Shown here: piece by piece, positions 39,620 to 49,411 of the stretch | How the letters are laid out: each line of letters starts with the position of its first letter | How positions within the stretch are numbered: position 1 is the first letter of the stretch | Assembly (NCBI RefSeq): GCF_900604935.1 | Contig: NZ_UWPC01000002.1 | Span: forward strand, 124,001-188,000 | From: Vaginisenegalia massiliensis | GTDB lineage: Bacteria > Bacillota > Bacilli > Lactobacillales > Aerococcaceae | DNA length: 64,000 bases | Direction: 5' to 3' | Position numbers and translations under genes: made by a program | The notes under the pieces: model-generated | The model's database searches: none | The model's input: only the letters and a program-made list of their open reading frames with translations | What the model was told of the DNA's origin: nothing

Positions 39620-40381
39620 ATGAAGATTAAAATCCATTCTAGTATTGGTAAACGGCGAACAACCAATCAAGATTATGCTGATTACTTTACTAATCAGTTC
39701 CAGCAAACTATTTTTGTATTATGTGATGGAGTTGGTGGCCACCAAGCAGGCGACGTAGCAAGCAAATTGACGACTGAATTTATTGGTCAAAAGTTCACAT
39801 CTCTTACTGAGGCAATGACTGCTGAGACCTTACAAAATTGGTTGAACCAAACTATTGTCGAAGTTAACCATTTTATTTATGAAAAATCACTTGAAAAAGC
39901 TAGCTTAGAAGGTATGGGAACGACTTTAGTCGTTGCTATTAAAGTTGATAATCAAGTTTTGATTGGTCATGTTGGCGATAGCCGGGCTTATGTCTATCAT
40001 GATGGCCATTTGCGCCAAATTACTGAGGATCATTCTTTGGTTAACGAATTGATCAAGACGGGAGAAATAACACCTGAAGAAGGGGTCAATCATCCACGCC
40101 GTAATGTTGTGACCCGTTCAATTGGTGGAACTGATGAAGTTGAAGCTGAATTCAATTGGATTTCACTTGATCAAATTGAAATTTTGATGTTATGTTCAGA
40201 TGGATTAACCAATATGGTCTCAGAGGAAGACTTGATTCAGTATTTTGCCCAATCACGAAAGCAAGGTGACTTTGGTCAATTGTTAATTGATGCGGCGAAT
40301 GAAGCCGGCGGGGCAGATAATATCACCGTTGTCTTAGTAACTGATTTAACTCTTGATGAGATTGAGGAGGTTGCTGAATAA
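39620..40381 (+). CDS. stp: PP2C-family Ser/Thr protein phosphatase
   Basis: 253 residues. Metal ligands in CDGVGGHQAGDVAS and IGHVGDSRAY, with LCSDGLTNMV and GGADNITVVLV at the end, all PPM-family motifs for two or three Mn/Mg ions. It is the partner phosphatase of the PASTA kinase gene, with which it shares one base (TAATG overlap). The pair controls cell wall growth and division in Gram-positives. Confidence 0.95.
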   Translation: MKIKIHSSIGKRRTTNQDYADYFTNQFQQTIFVLCDGVGGHQAGDVASKLTTEFIGQKFTSLTEAMTAETLQNWLNQTIVEVNHFIYEKSLEKASLEGMGTTLVVAIKVDNQVLIGHVGDSRAYVYHDGHLRQITEDHSLVNELIKTGEITPEEGVNHPRRNVVTRSIGGTDEVEAEFNWISLDQIEILMLCSDGLTNMVSEEDLIQYFAQSRKQGDFGQLLIDAANEAGGADNITVVLVTDLTLDEIEEVAE

Positions 40382-42357
40382 TGGAAATTGGAGAAAAATT
40401 ATCTGGTCGCTACCAGATTACCAATACAATTGGTCAAGGCGGTATGGCGAATGTGTTCTTAGCTCATGATTTGATCTTGGATCGTGATGTAGCCGTCAAA
40501 GTCTTGCGATTTGACTTCCAAGACAATCAAGATGCCATTCGTCGATTCCAACGTGAAGCCATGTCTGCCAGTCAATTACTCCATCATAATATTGTTGAAA
40601 TATATGATGTTGACGAAGAGCAAGACCAACAGTATATCGTAATGGAATATGTCAAAGGGACCGATTTAAAGACTTATATTAAAGAAAATGCGCCATTGAA
40701 TTTGGAACTGGTTGTTTCAATTATGAGTCAGATTCTATCGGCGATCGAAGTGGCCCACAGACATCGGATTATCCACCGTGATATTAAACCGCAAAATATT
40801 TTGATTACTGATAAGAATGAAGTGAAGATCACAGACTTCGGGATTGCGATCGCTTTAACAGATACATCGATTACCCAAACAAACACCTTATTGGGATCGG
40901 TTCATTATCTTTCACCTGAACAAGCTAGGGGAGCAAATGCGACTACTAAGTCAGATATTTATGCCTTGGGTGTAGTTCTATTTGAGTTGATTACCGGTTC
41001 AGTACCATTTGATGGTGAATCAGCCGTTTCAGTGGCTCTAAAACACTTCCAAGAGTCCTTCCCAAGAATTAAGACTAAGATGGAGTATGTGCCTCAAGCT
41101 TTAGAGAATGTGGTATTAAAAGCTACAGCCAAAGATCCTAAAGATCGCTATAAGACTGTTCAAGAGATGCTAAACGACTTGAGTACTTCGCTCAATCCTA
41201 ATCGGATGAATGAAGAACTTTTTCAACCACGTAAAGATTTGCAAGATACCGTGATTCTTCAACCAATTAAGCCGATTCCAAGCAAGAATGGTTCGAAACC
41301 TGTTTTGCAAGCACCAGAACCTCTTGATGATCAGTATCCGCGTTATGATACGGTTAAGCCGATTACGCCTAAGAAACAACATTTTTCATGGATTTGGAAA
41401 TTAATGGGTCTTTTACTAACTTTAGCCGTTATCGGCGGCTTTGCCTTTGGTGTCATTCAGATGACTTCTCATGTTTCTGTCCCAGATCTATCAGGCAAAA
41501 GTTTGCAAGAAGCGAAAGAATTATTGGCTAAGGACAATTTACAAGTTGGAGCAGTTAAGCAAGCATGGCATGATACCATCACACCTGGTCAAATAATTGA
41601 ATCTAATCCGAAAAGCGGTAAGCGGGTGGCTAAAAATTCAAAAATTGATATCGTGGTTAGTGATGGTAAAGAGCAAGTTGAATTAGCTAACTATGTAGGT
41701 AAAGATTATGAAACGATTCGTTCTTCCTTAACCGAAGCTGGTTTTATTGTTGAGCGCCGGGGCATGGCGACCACACCAGATAAAGTGGGTGTCATTCTTG
41801 ATCAGAATGTTCCAGCAGGTTCAAAAGTGGTTCCTAGTGATACCCCTATCACCTTAACAGTGGGTAATGCTAGCGATTCGATTCAAATGCAAGATTTTTA
41901 CAATCTTTCAGAAGAGATGGTGAATACTTTTGCTGAAGAATATGGTTTAACAGTTGAACCAACTTATGAATTTAGCGACTTTATTCCTAAAGGACAAGTC
42001 ATTTCCCAATCCCCTGAAAGTGGTACCCCTCTAACAGCTGGTCAAGCTATTAGTGTGGTGGTTTCTAAAGGACCAGAAAAAGAACAAGTGGCAAGTGCAA
42101 CAGTGAATATTCCGATTGAATATTTACCAAGATACAGTGAACAAGATACACAAAAGAAAAAGCCGTTGCCAAACAAAATTCAGGTCTTTATTGGTGATAA
42201 GAAGAATAAAATTACCAATGTAGCTGATGAATTTGAAATTACCGAATCACGTACTGTTCAGTTAATGCTGTATATCCCGACCGATGGTGTTGGCCAATAC
42301 CGAATTCTTCGTGACGGTGAGATTATTGCCGAAAGTAATGAAGTGTATCCTAATTAA
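40381..42357 (+). CDS. prkC: PASTA-domain Ser/Thr protein kinase (PrkC/StkP)
   Basis: 658 residues. Kinase domain (1-270): glycine loop GQGGMANVF, lysine in VAVKVL, catalytic HRDIKPQNIL, DFG in ITDFGIAI and SPEQ. Juxtamembrane linker to about 340, one helix (about 342-362), then three extracellular PASTA repeats (VPDLSGKSLQEA..., VELANYVGKDYETI..., IQMQDFYNLSEEM...) that bind muropeptides, and a C-terminal domain of about 100 residues. The third PASTA departs from the usual VPxxxG start. Confidence 0.95.
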   Translation: MEIGEKLSGRYQITNTIGQGGMANVFLAHDLILDRDVAVKVLRFDFQDNQDAIRRFQREAMSASQLLHHNIVEIYDVDEEQDQQYIVMEYVKGTDLKTYIKENAPLNLELVVSIMSQILSAIEVAHRHRIIHRDIKPQNILITDKNEVKITDFGIAIALTDTSITQTNTLLGSVHYLSPEQARGANATTKSDIYALGVVLFELITGSVPFDGESAVSVALKHFQESFPRIKTKMEYVPQALENVVLKATAKDPKDRYKTVQEMLNDLSTSLNPNRMNEELFQPRKDLQDTVILQPIKPIPSKNGSKPVLQAPEPLDDQYPRYDTVKPITPKKQHFSWIWKLMGLLLTLAVIGGFAFGVIQMTSHVSVPDLSGKSLQEAKELLAKDNLQVGAVKQAWHDTITPGQIIESNPKSGKRVAKNSKIDIVVSDGKEQVELANYVGKDYETIRSSLTEAGFIVERRGMATTPDKVGVILDQNVPAGSKVVPSDTPITLTVGNASDSIQMQDFYNLSEEMVNTFAEEYGLTVEPTYEFSDFIPKGQVISQSPESGTPLTAGQAISVVVSKGPEKEQVASATVNIPIEYLPRYSEQDTQKKKPLPNKIQVFIGDKKNKITNVADEFEITESRTVQLMLYIPTDGVGQYRILRDGEIIAESNEVYPN

Positions 42358-42367
42358 CACAGCTAGG

Positions 42368-42405
42368 CTAACCCTCATAGTGATATGAGGTTTAGTCTTT
42401 TCTTA
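42368..42405 (+). terminator. Probable terminator or attenuator between prkC and rsgA
   Basis: CTAACCCTCATA-GTGA-TATGAGGTTTAG followed by TCTTTTCTT. The stem has one mismatch and the T-tract is mixed, so some transcripts may read on into rsgA. Confidence 0.55.
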
Positions 42406-42419
42406 TAAGGAGGTAAGCG

Positions 42420-43373
42420 TTGAAGAAACACGATCAAGATCTACAGCAAACCCAATTTGTTCAAGAAAGAGGCATCATACATAATGCCGTCAGTGGTTTT
42501 TATTATGTTTGGGCTCAAAACGCGTCTTTTGTGACCAAGCCCCGTGGAAATTTTCGGCATCAAAAATTTAAACCATTAGTTGGAGATCAAGTTGTTTTTG
42601 AATATGATCCACAGCATCCGGGTTCAGAAGGACGGATGATAGAGATCTTGCCACGCCACAATGAGTTAATCCGACCCACGATTGCTAATGTAGACCATGC
42701 CTTAGTTGTAACAGCACTAGTAGAACCTGATTTTTCCTATAATTTATTGGATTATTTCTTGGTTTCGGTGGAAGCAAAAGGCATTCAACCTTTAATTGTT
42801 TTAACAAAAGAGGACCTATTAATTCAACAACAAGGCCAAGAAGCAGCTGATAAACTGATTGCAGAAATCAAACAAGTTTATCAAGCTCTTGATTATGAGG
42901 TGCTTGTTTTAGATGGAAGTAGCCAAAGACTTGAAGAGTTAAAGCAACATATTACGCAAGGTTTGTATGTCATTATGGGGCAGTCCGGTGTTGGTAAGTC
43001 CACTCTGTTGAATGCACTATTGCCAGATTTGGATCTAGAAACGGCCCAAATTTCTGACTATTTAAACCGAGGTAAGCATACGACGCGTCAGGTTACTTTA
43101 TACCAATTGAATCAAGCCTTAATGGCGGATACACCTGGTTTCTCAGCCATTGAATTTGATCACATTGATAAGGAAGAGTTGAGCGATTATTTTCCCGAAA
43201 TGCGCAACTTGCGTCCGCACTGTCGTTTTCGCATGTGCAGCCATTTAAATGAACCGGGCTGTAAAGTCAAAGAGGCCCTGGAGTCAGGGCAAATCGCCTC
43301 CAGTCGCTATCAAAACTACTGTCAAATTTATGAAAAAATCGAACAACGTAAACCGATGTATCGGAAAAAATAA
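42420..43373 (+). CDS. rsgA: Ribosome small-subunit GTPase RsgA (circularly permuted)
   Basis: 317 residues. N-terminal OB fold, then G motifs in permuted order: G4-like LTKEDL (about 126) before G1 GQSGVGKSTLLNALL (about 185) and G3 DTPGFS. C-terminal zinc knuckle CRFRMCSHLNEPGCKVKEAL. It checks late 30S assembly. Starts with TTG, AAGGAGG seven bases upstream. Confidence 0.95.
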   Translation: MKKHDQDLQQTQFVQERGIIHNAVSGFYYVWAQNASFVTKPRGNFRHQKFKPLVGDQVVFEYDPQHPGSEGRMIEILPRHNELIRPTIANVDHALVVTALVEPDFSYNLLDYFLVSVEAKGIQPLIVLTKEDLLIQQQGQEAADKLIAEIKQVYQALDYEVLVLDGSSQRLEELKQHITQGLYVIMGQSGVGKSTLLNALLPDLDLETAQISDYLNRGKHTTRQVTLYQLNQALMADTPGFSAIEFDHIDKEELSDYFPEMRNLRPHCRFRMCSHLNEPGCKVKEALESGQIASSRYQNYCQIYEKIEQRKPMYRKK

Positions 43374-43392
43374 TAGAAATGAGGAAACCCCA

Positions 43393-44034
43393 ATGGTAAA
43401 GATTGCCCCATCGATGTTGAGCGCTGATTTTGCGCATTTAGCAAGTGAAATTCAAGAAATTGAGTCCTATGGAGTGGAATATCTTCATATTGACATTATG
43501 GACGGAACCTTTGTGCCTAATATTTCATTTGGACCTATGGTTTTTAAAGCCATTCGTGCGCAATCCCAATTGATTTTTGATTGCCATATGATGGTCCAAA
43601 ATCCAGAGCGTTATATTGATGATGTTGTTAAAGCTGGGGCCGATATTATCACGGTTCATGCGGAAGCGACCCAACATTTACATCGGGTCCTACAACAAAT
43701 TAAAGCAGCGGGAGTTAAAGCAGGGGTAGTCTTGAATCCTGGAACACCTTTAACGGCTGTGGAACCCGTTTTGGATATGGTTGATATGGTCTTGATTATG
43801 ACGGTTAATCCAGGTTTTGGTGGTCAGGCTTTTATTGAATCCATGTTGACGAAAATCAGTCAATTAAAACAAATGCGTGATCAAGCAGGCCTAGATTTTG
43901 AAATAGAAGTAGATGGCGGCGTTAACGATAAGTCAGGACGTCAATGTATAGAGGCTGGAGCTGACGTCTTAGTAGCAGGCTCCTATATATTTAATGCTGA
44001 AGACCGTCAAGCAGCGGTAGAATCTTTACGGTAA
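43393..44034 (+). CDS. rpe: Ribulose-phosphate 3-epimerase
   Basis: 213 residues. TIM-barrel with IAPSMLSADFAHL, metal-site HIDIMDGTFVPN, DCHMMVQNPERYI, MTVNPGFGGQ and EVDGGVNDKS. It links the oxidative and non-oxidative arms of the pentose phosphate path. ATG at 43393 with GAGGAAA ahead. Runs into thiN with a one-base overlap; the rsgA-rpe-thiN order is standard in Firmicutes. Confidence 0.97.
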   Translation: MVKIAPSMLSADFAHLASEIQEIESYGVEYLHIDIMDGTFVPNISFGPMVFKAIRAQSQLIFDCHMMVQNPERYIDDVVKAGADIITVHAEATQHLHRVLQQIKAAGVKAGVVLNPGTPLTAVEPVLDMVDMVLIMTVNPGFGGQAFIESMLTKISQLKQMRDQAGLDFEIEVDGGVNDKSGRQCIEAGADVLVAGSYIFNAEDRQAAVESLR

Positions 44035-44729
44035 TGAATAATATTAAGCATGTCATTGTGTGTGGGGGAGCCAGCCACCCCCCCTTAGACCAAATAGCTG
44101 AATTAATCAATCAATTGGCGGATTCCTTCTTTTTAATAGGTGTTGACCGGGGGAGTTTAGTTTTAACGCAATCTGGCTACCATTTGGACCATGCTTTCGG
44201 TGATTTTGATTCGGTATCAGAGAATGAACGAGAGTTTATTATCCATCATACGACCGAGGTTCATTCCTTTCCTTCGGCAAAAGATGATACAGATATGGAA
44301 CTCGCTCTAGCTTGGGCTCATATGGCGGCTCCTGACGCTAAGTTTCACTTATTTGGAGCGGTAGGGTATCAAGTAGGCCGTTTGGATCATTTGTTAGCGA
44401 ATATTTGGTTGGCTTATCAACCGCGTTACCAAGACATTATTGATCGTTTGACCCTCTATCATCCTCATAATCGGGTGACCTTTCTCAAGCCAGGGCTCCA
44501 CCAGCTCAAACCAAATGATAAATATGATTATCTATCTTTAATTAGTATGACACCCATGCAAGCTTTACAAATAAGAGGGGCTAAATACCCATTAGCTAGT
44601 ACAGACTATTCTTATCCTCGAGCTCTCATTAGCAATGAATTTCTTGGACAACCAGTCGAAGTGAGTTTTACTTCAGGCTTAATGATGGTGATATTAGCAC
44701 AAGAAGATAAAGTGTTAGAACCAGAATAA
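44034..44729 (+). CDS. thiN: Thiamine pyrophosphokinase
   Basis: 231 residues. VDRGSLVL near residue 40, GDFDSV, PSAKDDTDMELAL (ATP/thiamine site), and GRLDHLLANIW. It makes the cofactor TPP from thiamine, which this cell probably imports through the ThiT-like protein encoded at 21580. Last gene before a bidirectional terminator. Confidence 0.93.
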   Translation: MNNIKHVIVCGGASHPPLDQIAELINQLADSFFLIGVDRGSLVLTQSGYHLDHAFGDFDSVSENEREFIIHHTTEVHSFPSAKDDTDMELALAWAHMAAPDAKFHLFGAVGYQVGRLDHLLANIWLAYQPRYQDIIDRLTLYHPHNRVTFLKPGLHQLKPNDKYDYLSLISMTPMQALQIRGAKYPLASTDYSYPRALISNEFLGQPVEVSFTSGLMMVILAQEDKVLEPE

Positions 44730-44739
44730 TAAAACAAAA

Positions 44740-44783
44740 AAACAGGTATCATGTCCTTAGTTCATAGGACATGATACCTGTTT
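44740..44783. terminator. Bidirectional terminator between thiN and rpmB
   Basis: AAACAGGTATCATGTCCT and its exact complement form an 18-bp stem with an eight-base loop; A-run on the left and TTTAACTTTT on the right. Confidence 0.92.
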
Positions 44784-44815
44784 AACTTTTGACTATTTTA
44801 TTTGTCTTGTTCGAA

Positions 44816-45004
44816 TTAAACGCGTTCAACTTTACCGCTCTTAAGGGCACGAGCAGAAACCCAAACTTTCTTAGGTTCGCCGTCAACTAAGATACGAACT
44901 TTTTGTAAGTTAGCACGGAAAGTACGTTTTGATTTGTTCATTGCTTTTGAACGAGTGTTGCCTGATTTAGCTTTACGTTCAGTGAAGTAACATTCTTTAG
45001 CCAT
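44816..45004 (-). CDS. rpmB: 50S ribosomal protein bL28
   Basis: 62 residues: [29 protein letters not shown] and a [14 protein letters not shown] end are L28 hallmarks. The usual second-position G of the CxFTGxK motif is E here. Only one cysteine, so no zinc site. AAAAGGAGGAATGGACC precedes the ATG. Transcribed against its neighbours, as in other Firmicutes. Confidence 0.95.
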   Translation of the reverse strand: MAKECYFTERKAKSGNTRSKAMNKSKRTFRANLQKVRILVDGEPKKVWVSARALKSGKVERV

Positions 45005-45225
45005 GGTCCATTCCTCCTTTTTCTTGCAGGAGCCGTTGTCTCTGCTTTTTCATACTTTAACAATCTAACATATTTTATCTGACAAGGCAAGATACTTTAC
45101 AATAAAATTTAGGATTTTTTTGTTGGGTCTGGCTAACCGAAGGTGGAGCCCACATTCTTAATGCGTGCTTTGCGCTTTTATGTTAAACTATCATAGATAT
45201 GATACTTTAATGAGGAGGAATTTAT

Positions 45226-45582
45226 ATGTCAGTTAAAGTGCAAACACCTGAAGGCATCATTAGTTTGACCAATGATGTGATTGCTACTGTCGTTGGGGCA
45301 GCTGTCACTGATAACTATGGTGTAGTTGGTATGGTGAGCAAGAATTTGCTCCGCGATAATTTAAATGAAGTTTTAAAGAAAGAAAATTATGCTAAGGGCG
45401 TTGTCATTAGTAAAAGTGGCGACGATGTGGCGGTTGATGTTTACATCCTTGTGTCTTATGGAACAAAAATTTCCGTGATTTGTCAGAATATTCAACAAGC
45501 CGTTAAATACCAAGTTGAACAATTATTAGGTTTTGAAACAAAATATGTCAATGTACATGTTAAAGGAGTAAAGGTTGACTAG
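45226..45582 (+). CDS. Asp23/Gls24-family protein (YloU-like)
   Basis: 118 residues. The Asp23 pattern is visible: TPEGIISLTNDVIATVVGAAVTDNYGVVGMVSKN, VDVYILVSYGTKISVICQNIQQAVKYQVEQL and VNVHVKGVKVD. Cytosolic, of unsettled function, often linked to envelope stress. It directly precedes fakA (28 bases), as in most Firmicutes. GAGGAGG precedes the ATG. Confidence 0.9.
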   Translation: MSVKVQTPEGIISLTNDVIATVVGAAVTDNYGVVGMVSKNLLRDNLNEVLKKENYAKGVVISKSGDDVAVDVYILVSYGTKISVICQNIQQAVKYQVEQLLGFETKYVNVHVKGVKVD

Positions 45583-45610
45583 AATCAACCTTTAATGAGG
45601 AGGACAAAAT

Positions 45611-47287
45611 TTGAAAGTGACAAGCTTGCAAGCGGCTGAATTTAAGCAGATGTTAATTGCTGGGGCAGAACGCTTAACCGAAAATGTAGATTTAATTAAT
45701 TCCTTAAATGTATTTCCGGTGCCAGATGGAGATACAGGAACTAACATGAATATGACCTTTGTTTCTGGAGTTGAAAATCTAAAAAAATCTGACTCAAATC
45801 ATGTGGGAGAATTAGCTGCTAGTTTAGCTAAAGGATTATTGATGGGGGCTCGAGGTAATTCAGGAGTCATTCTTTCCCAGATTTTCCGTGGTTTCTCTCA
45901 AGCCATAAAGGATAAAGAAGAATTATCAGCCATTGATTTTGCGGCGGCTTTTAATGGCGGTGTCGAATCAGCCTATAAAGCTGTGATGAAACCAGTTGAG
46001 GGAACGATTTTAACAGTTGCGCGCGAATCAGCCATTCGGGGTCAGAAGAAGGCTGAAAAACACGATGATATTATCGAAGTGATGAAGTCGATTGTTAAAG
46101 GAGCGTCACTTGCCCTTGAAAAAACACCCGAATTATTGCCTGTTCTTAAACAAGTTGGGGTAGTGGATTCTGGCGGTAAAGGGTTGTTGTGTATTTACGA
46201 AGGCTTCCTATCTTCTTTAACTGGTGAGAAAGTTATCTCTTTAGATCATTCAACTAAGAACGAAGCCCATTCACATGCGATCTTCGACGACTTAAATGAA
46301 AATCCTATGTCGATGGATGATATTACGTTTGGTTATTGTACAGAAATTATGGTTCGGATTGGTCAAGGACCAACCGTGAAACATGAATTTGATTACGATG
46401 GTTTCCGTAACACTTTGAATGAAATGGGAGACTCCTTATTAGTTGTAGCTGACGATGAAATTGTCAAAGTCCATGTCCATACGGAAAACCCTGGTCGGGT
46501 GATGCAATTGGGTCAAGAATTTGGTGAGCTCATTAAGATAAAAGTGGATAATATGCGCGAACAAGTTCGTGGACTAGAATCCCAAGAAGCTTCTATGAAA
46601 CAACTACAAACTAAGCTCCCAGCTGAGAAGAAACCTTTTGCAATTATTGCTGTGGCTGCAGGTCAAGGCGTTATTTCAACATTCAAGTCAATCGGAGTTG
46701 ACGAAGTGCTAGAAGGTGGCCAAACGATGAATCCTTCGACAGAGGACTTTGTTAAAGCCATTGAACGCGTAAATGCTGAAAATATTTTGATCTTACCAAA
46801 TAATAAAAATATTATCATGGCAGCTGAACAAGCCACTCAAGTTATCGAAACACCCGCTAAAGTGGTCGCAACTACGACAATTCCTCAAGGATTGGCGTCG
46901 ATGTTAGCCTTTAATCCAGAAATGACTCTTGAAGATAATCAAGTGGCCATGACTGAGATGAAAGATACCGTGACGAGCGGGCAAATCACTTACTCGATTC
47001 GTGATACTGAGATCGATGGCGTTCAAATTAAAAAAGATGATTTTATGGGAATTGTTAATGGTAAAATCGTTTTGTCTGAACCTGAATTGACTTCAGCTCT
47101 ATTACACACTTTAGAAGCGATGCTCGATGAAGATAGTGAATTAATTACTCTCATTGTTGGCCAGGATGGATCACTTGAGCAAGCTCAAGAAGTGGCTAAC
47201 CAACTTGAAGAAAACCACGAAGATCTTGAGATTGAGTTTATTCAAGGTGATCAACCCGTTTATCAATATCTCATTTCGGTCGAATAA
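45611..47287 (+). CDS. fakA: Fatty acid kinase FakA (DAK2/DegV-linked, YloV)
   Basis: 558 residues. N-terminal DhaL-like kinase domain with metal-binding NVFPVPDGDTGTNMN and ARGNSGVILSQIFRGF; middle domain with FGYCTEIMVRI, and a C-terminal domain with ILPNNKNIIMAAEQA. FakA phosphorylates fatty acids held by FakB (DegV) proteins, feeding phospholipid synthesis with PlsX, whose gene follows recG. TTG start with GAGGAGGA upstream. A terminator follows. Confidence 0.9.
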   Translation: MKVTSLQAAEFKQMLIAGAERLTENVDLINSLNVFPVPDGDTGTNMNMTFVSGVENLKKSDSNHVGELAASLAKGLLMGARGNSGVILSQIFRGFSQAIKDKEELSAIDFAAAFNGGVESAYKAVMKPVEGTILTVARESAIRGQKKAEKHDDIIEVMKSIVKGASLALEKTPELLPVLKQVGVVDSGGKGLLCIYEGFLSSLTGEKVISLDHSTKNEAHSHAIFDDLNENPMSMDDITFGYCTEIMVRIGQGPTVKHEFDYDGFRNTLNEMGDSLLVVADDEIVKVHVHTENPGRVMQLGQEFGELIKIKVDNMREQVRGLESQEASMKQLQTKLPAEKKPFAIIAVAAGQGVISTFKSIGVDEVLEGGQTMNPSTEDFVKAIERVNAENILILPNNKNIIMAAEQATQVIETPAKVVATTTIPQGLASMLAFNPEMTLEDNQVAMTEMKDTVTSGQITYSIRDTEIDGVQIKKDDFMGIVNGKIVLSEPELTSALLHTLEAMLDEDSELITLIVGQDGSLEQAQEVANQLEENHEDLEIEFIQGDQPVYQYLISVE

Positions 47288-47295
47288 GTCGAGTT

Positions 47296-47326
47296 AAAAA
47301 AGTGCCTACTCACGTGGCACTTTTTT
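47296..47326 (+). terminator. Hairpin terminator inside the asp23-fakA-recG-plsX block
   Basis: AAAAAAGTGCC and GGCACTTTTTT with a nine-base loop. It lies 30 bases before recG, so recG is reached by read-through or by an unseen promoter. Confidence 0.75.
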
Positions 47327-47355
47327 CTGTCTTATTTCTGGAAAGGAGGGGAAAG

Positions 47356-49398
47356 ATGACAGAAAAGTCTTGGCTAGATTCACTGGCTAATCTTAGCGGT
47401 ATTGGACCCGCTCGTTTGAGACTATTTCAACAGTTGGGATTATTCACAGTCAAGGATTTGTTATTTCATTTTCCTTTTCGCTATGAAGATATCCAAGAAC
47501 GAGATTTGGCGACGATTCTTGATCAGGAAAAAGTGACCTTGAAGGGGACAATCGTAACCCCTCCTGTGGTAGCCTATTTTGGGCGTAAGAAGAATCGGCT
47601 ATCCTTTAAATTAGCAGTGAGTGATCATGATATTATTCAGGTTATTTTCTTTAATCAACCCTATCTTAAGCAACAACTAGAAGTTGGCCAAACTCAAGCC
47701 ATTTATGGCAAATGGCAAGCCAACAACCAAAGCCTTTTGGGAATGAAATTAATCAAAGCTCAAAGTGAAGGAGACCACTTTGAGCCGGTTTATTCAACCG
47801 TAAAAGGACTAAAACAATCCACACTAGTTCAAACAATACGCCAAGCTCTCGAGCAGTATGGCCCTCTTATTCCAGAGGTTGTCCCTGATTATCTTAATCA
47901 TAAGTACCGTTTAATGCCATTGAATCAATCTTTAAGGCAGATGCATTTTCCTGACAATGAAGCCCTAAGTCAACAAGCCAAACGGAAGATAATTTTTCAG
48001 GAATTCTTTCTTTATCAGTTACGTTTGCAGCTAGCTAGCCAACGCCAACATCAGCTTAATGGTCTCCGAATTCATTATAATGTAGAACAATTAAAGACCA
48101 TCATTGCTGGTTTGCCTTATCAACTCACACCTGCTCAAAAACAAGCAGTCAATGAAATTTGTTATGATTTGATGGCTCCCTATCCGATGAAACGGATGTT
48201 ACAAGGGGATGTTGGTTCAGGGAAGACGTTGGTGGCTTTTATCACGATGATGGCAGCGGTGATTAGCGGTTATCAAACTGTCTTGATGGTTCCGACAGAA
48301 ATATTAGCTAAACAGCATCAAGATAATTTCAATCGACTTTTTGAGCCTCAAGGCTTTCATGCAGAACTTTTAGTCAGTGCCATGCCAAGTAAAGCTAAGC
48401 AAGAGGTCATTCAAGGATTAGTGAGTGGTCGAATTCGACTGGTGATAGGGACGCATGCCTTGATTCAAGAGACCATTCAATTTAAAAATTTGGGTTATGT
48501 TGTGATCGATGAACAACACCGTTTTGGCGTTGGTCAACGGCAGGCTCTCATCAACAAAGGGACGAAGGATCAGCCTCTCAATTTGCTCCAGATGACAGCC
48601 ACACCAATACCTAGAACTTTGGCTTTGTCCTTGTTCGGGGAACTCAGTGTATCGACTTTAGATCAATTACCGTCGGGTCGTCAGCCGATTCAAACCTATC
48701 TAGTGAATGATGATCAACTTAACCAGGTTTATCAAGCTATGGCGCGCGAATTGGCAGCAGGTCACCAAGTCTATTATGTCTTACCCCTCATAGAAAGTTC
48801 TGAACATATGGAACAAATCGAGAATGTTATGGAAGTAAAGGAGAAGTTAACCTCTTTGTTCTCGCATTTTCAAGTAGGAACCTTACATGGTCAATTGGAC
48901 AAGGCGCAACAACAAGAAGTTATGCAAGCCTTTATGGAACATGATTTATCTATCTTGGTTGCGACAACCATGGTTGAGGTTGGGGTGGATGTGCCAAACG
49001 CAACCATTATGGTGATTCAATCGGCTGAACGTTTTGGTTTGGCCCAACTGCACCAGTTGAGAGGCCGGGTAGGAAGAAGCCATTTGCCTAGTTACTGTTA
49101 TTTGATTGCTAATCCTACTACACAACAAGCCAAAGCACGGATGGAAATAATGGTGCGTCATCAAGATGGTTTCCTTATCAGTCAAGAAGACTTAAAAATC
49201 AGAGGAATGGGTGACGTCCTTGGACGTCAACAAAGTGGCCTACCACAGTTCCATTATGCTAATCCGATAGAAGATCAGACGGTATTACAAATAGCTCAAG
49301 CAGAAGTAAAAGCCTTATTGTCGCAACCGAATCAATTGAGTCCTCAAGAAAATCAGACTTTAGCTGAATGGATTCAAACAGAAATTATCGAACTATAA
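47356..49398 (+). CDS. recG: ATP-dependent DNA helicase RecG
   Basis: 680 residues. Wedge domain at the N terminus (LSGIGPARLRLFQQLGLFTVKDLLFHFPFRYED), Walker A GDVGSGKT, DEQH box (VVIDEQHRFGVGQR), TATPIPRTLALSLFG and the motif VI region QLRGRVGRS. It regresses stalled forks and processes branched DNA. ATG at 47356 with AAAGGAGGGG upstream; an in-frame codon at 47302 would put the terminator hairpin in the gene. Confidence 0.97.
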   Translation: MTEKSWLDSLANLSGIGPARLRLFQQLGLFTVKDLLFHFPFRYEDIQERDLATILDQEKVTLKGTIVTPPVVAYFGRKKNRLSFKLAVSDHDIIQVIFFNQPYLKQQLEVGQTQAIYGKWQANNQSLLGMKLIKAQSEGDHFEPVYSTVKGLKQSTLVQTIRQALEQYGPLIPEVVPDYLNHKYRLMPLNQSLRQMHFPDNEALSQQAKRKIIFQEFFLYQLRLQLASQRQHQLNGLRIHYNVEQLKTIIAGLPYQLTPAQKQAVNEICYDLMAPYPMKRMLQGDVGSGKTLVAFITMMAAVISGYQTVLMVPTEILAKQHQDNFNRLFEPQGFHAELLVSAMPSKAKQEVIQGLVSGRIRLVIGTHALIQETIQFKNLGYVVIDEQHRFGVGQRQALINKGTKDQPLNLLQMTATPIPRTLALSLFGELSVSTLDQLPSGRQPIQTYLVNDDQLNQVYQAMARELAAGHQVYYVLPLIESSEHMEQIENVMEVKEKLTSLFSHFQVGTLHGQLDKAQQQEVMQAFMEHDLSILVATTMVEVGVDVPNATIMVIQSAERFGLAQLHQLRGRVGRSHLPSYCYLIANPTTQQAKARMEIMVRHQDGFLISQEDLKIRGMGDVLGRQQSGLPQFHYANPIEDQTVLQIAQAEVKALLSQPNQLSPQENQTLAEWIQTEIIEL

Positions 49399-49411
49399 AA
49401 GGAGTTAGACC

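Noticed and set aside
45121-45180. GC-richer stretch with small inverted repeat GTGG-AGC-CCAC upstream of the Asp23-like gene
   Set aside because: Too short and without T-run or promoter geometry to name as terminator or operator.
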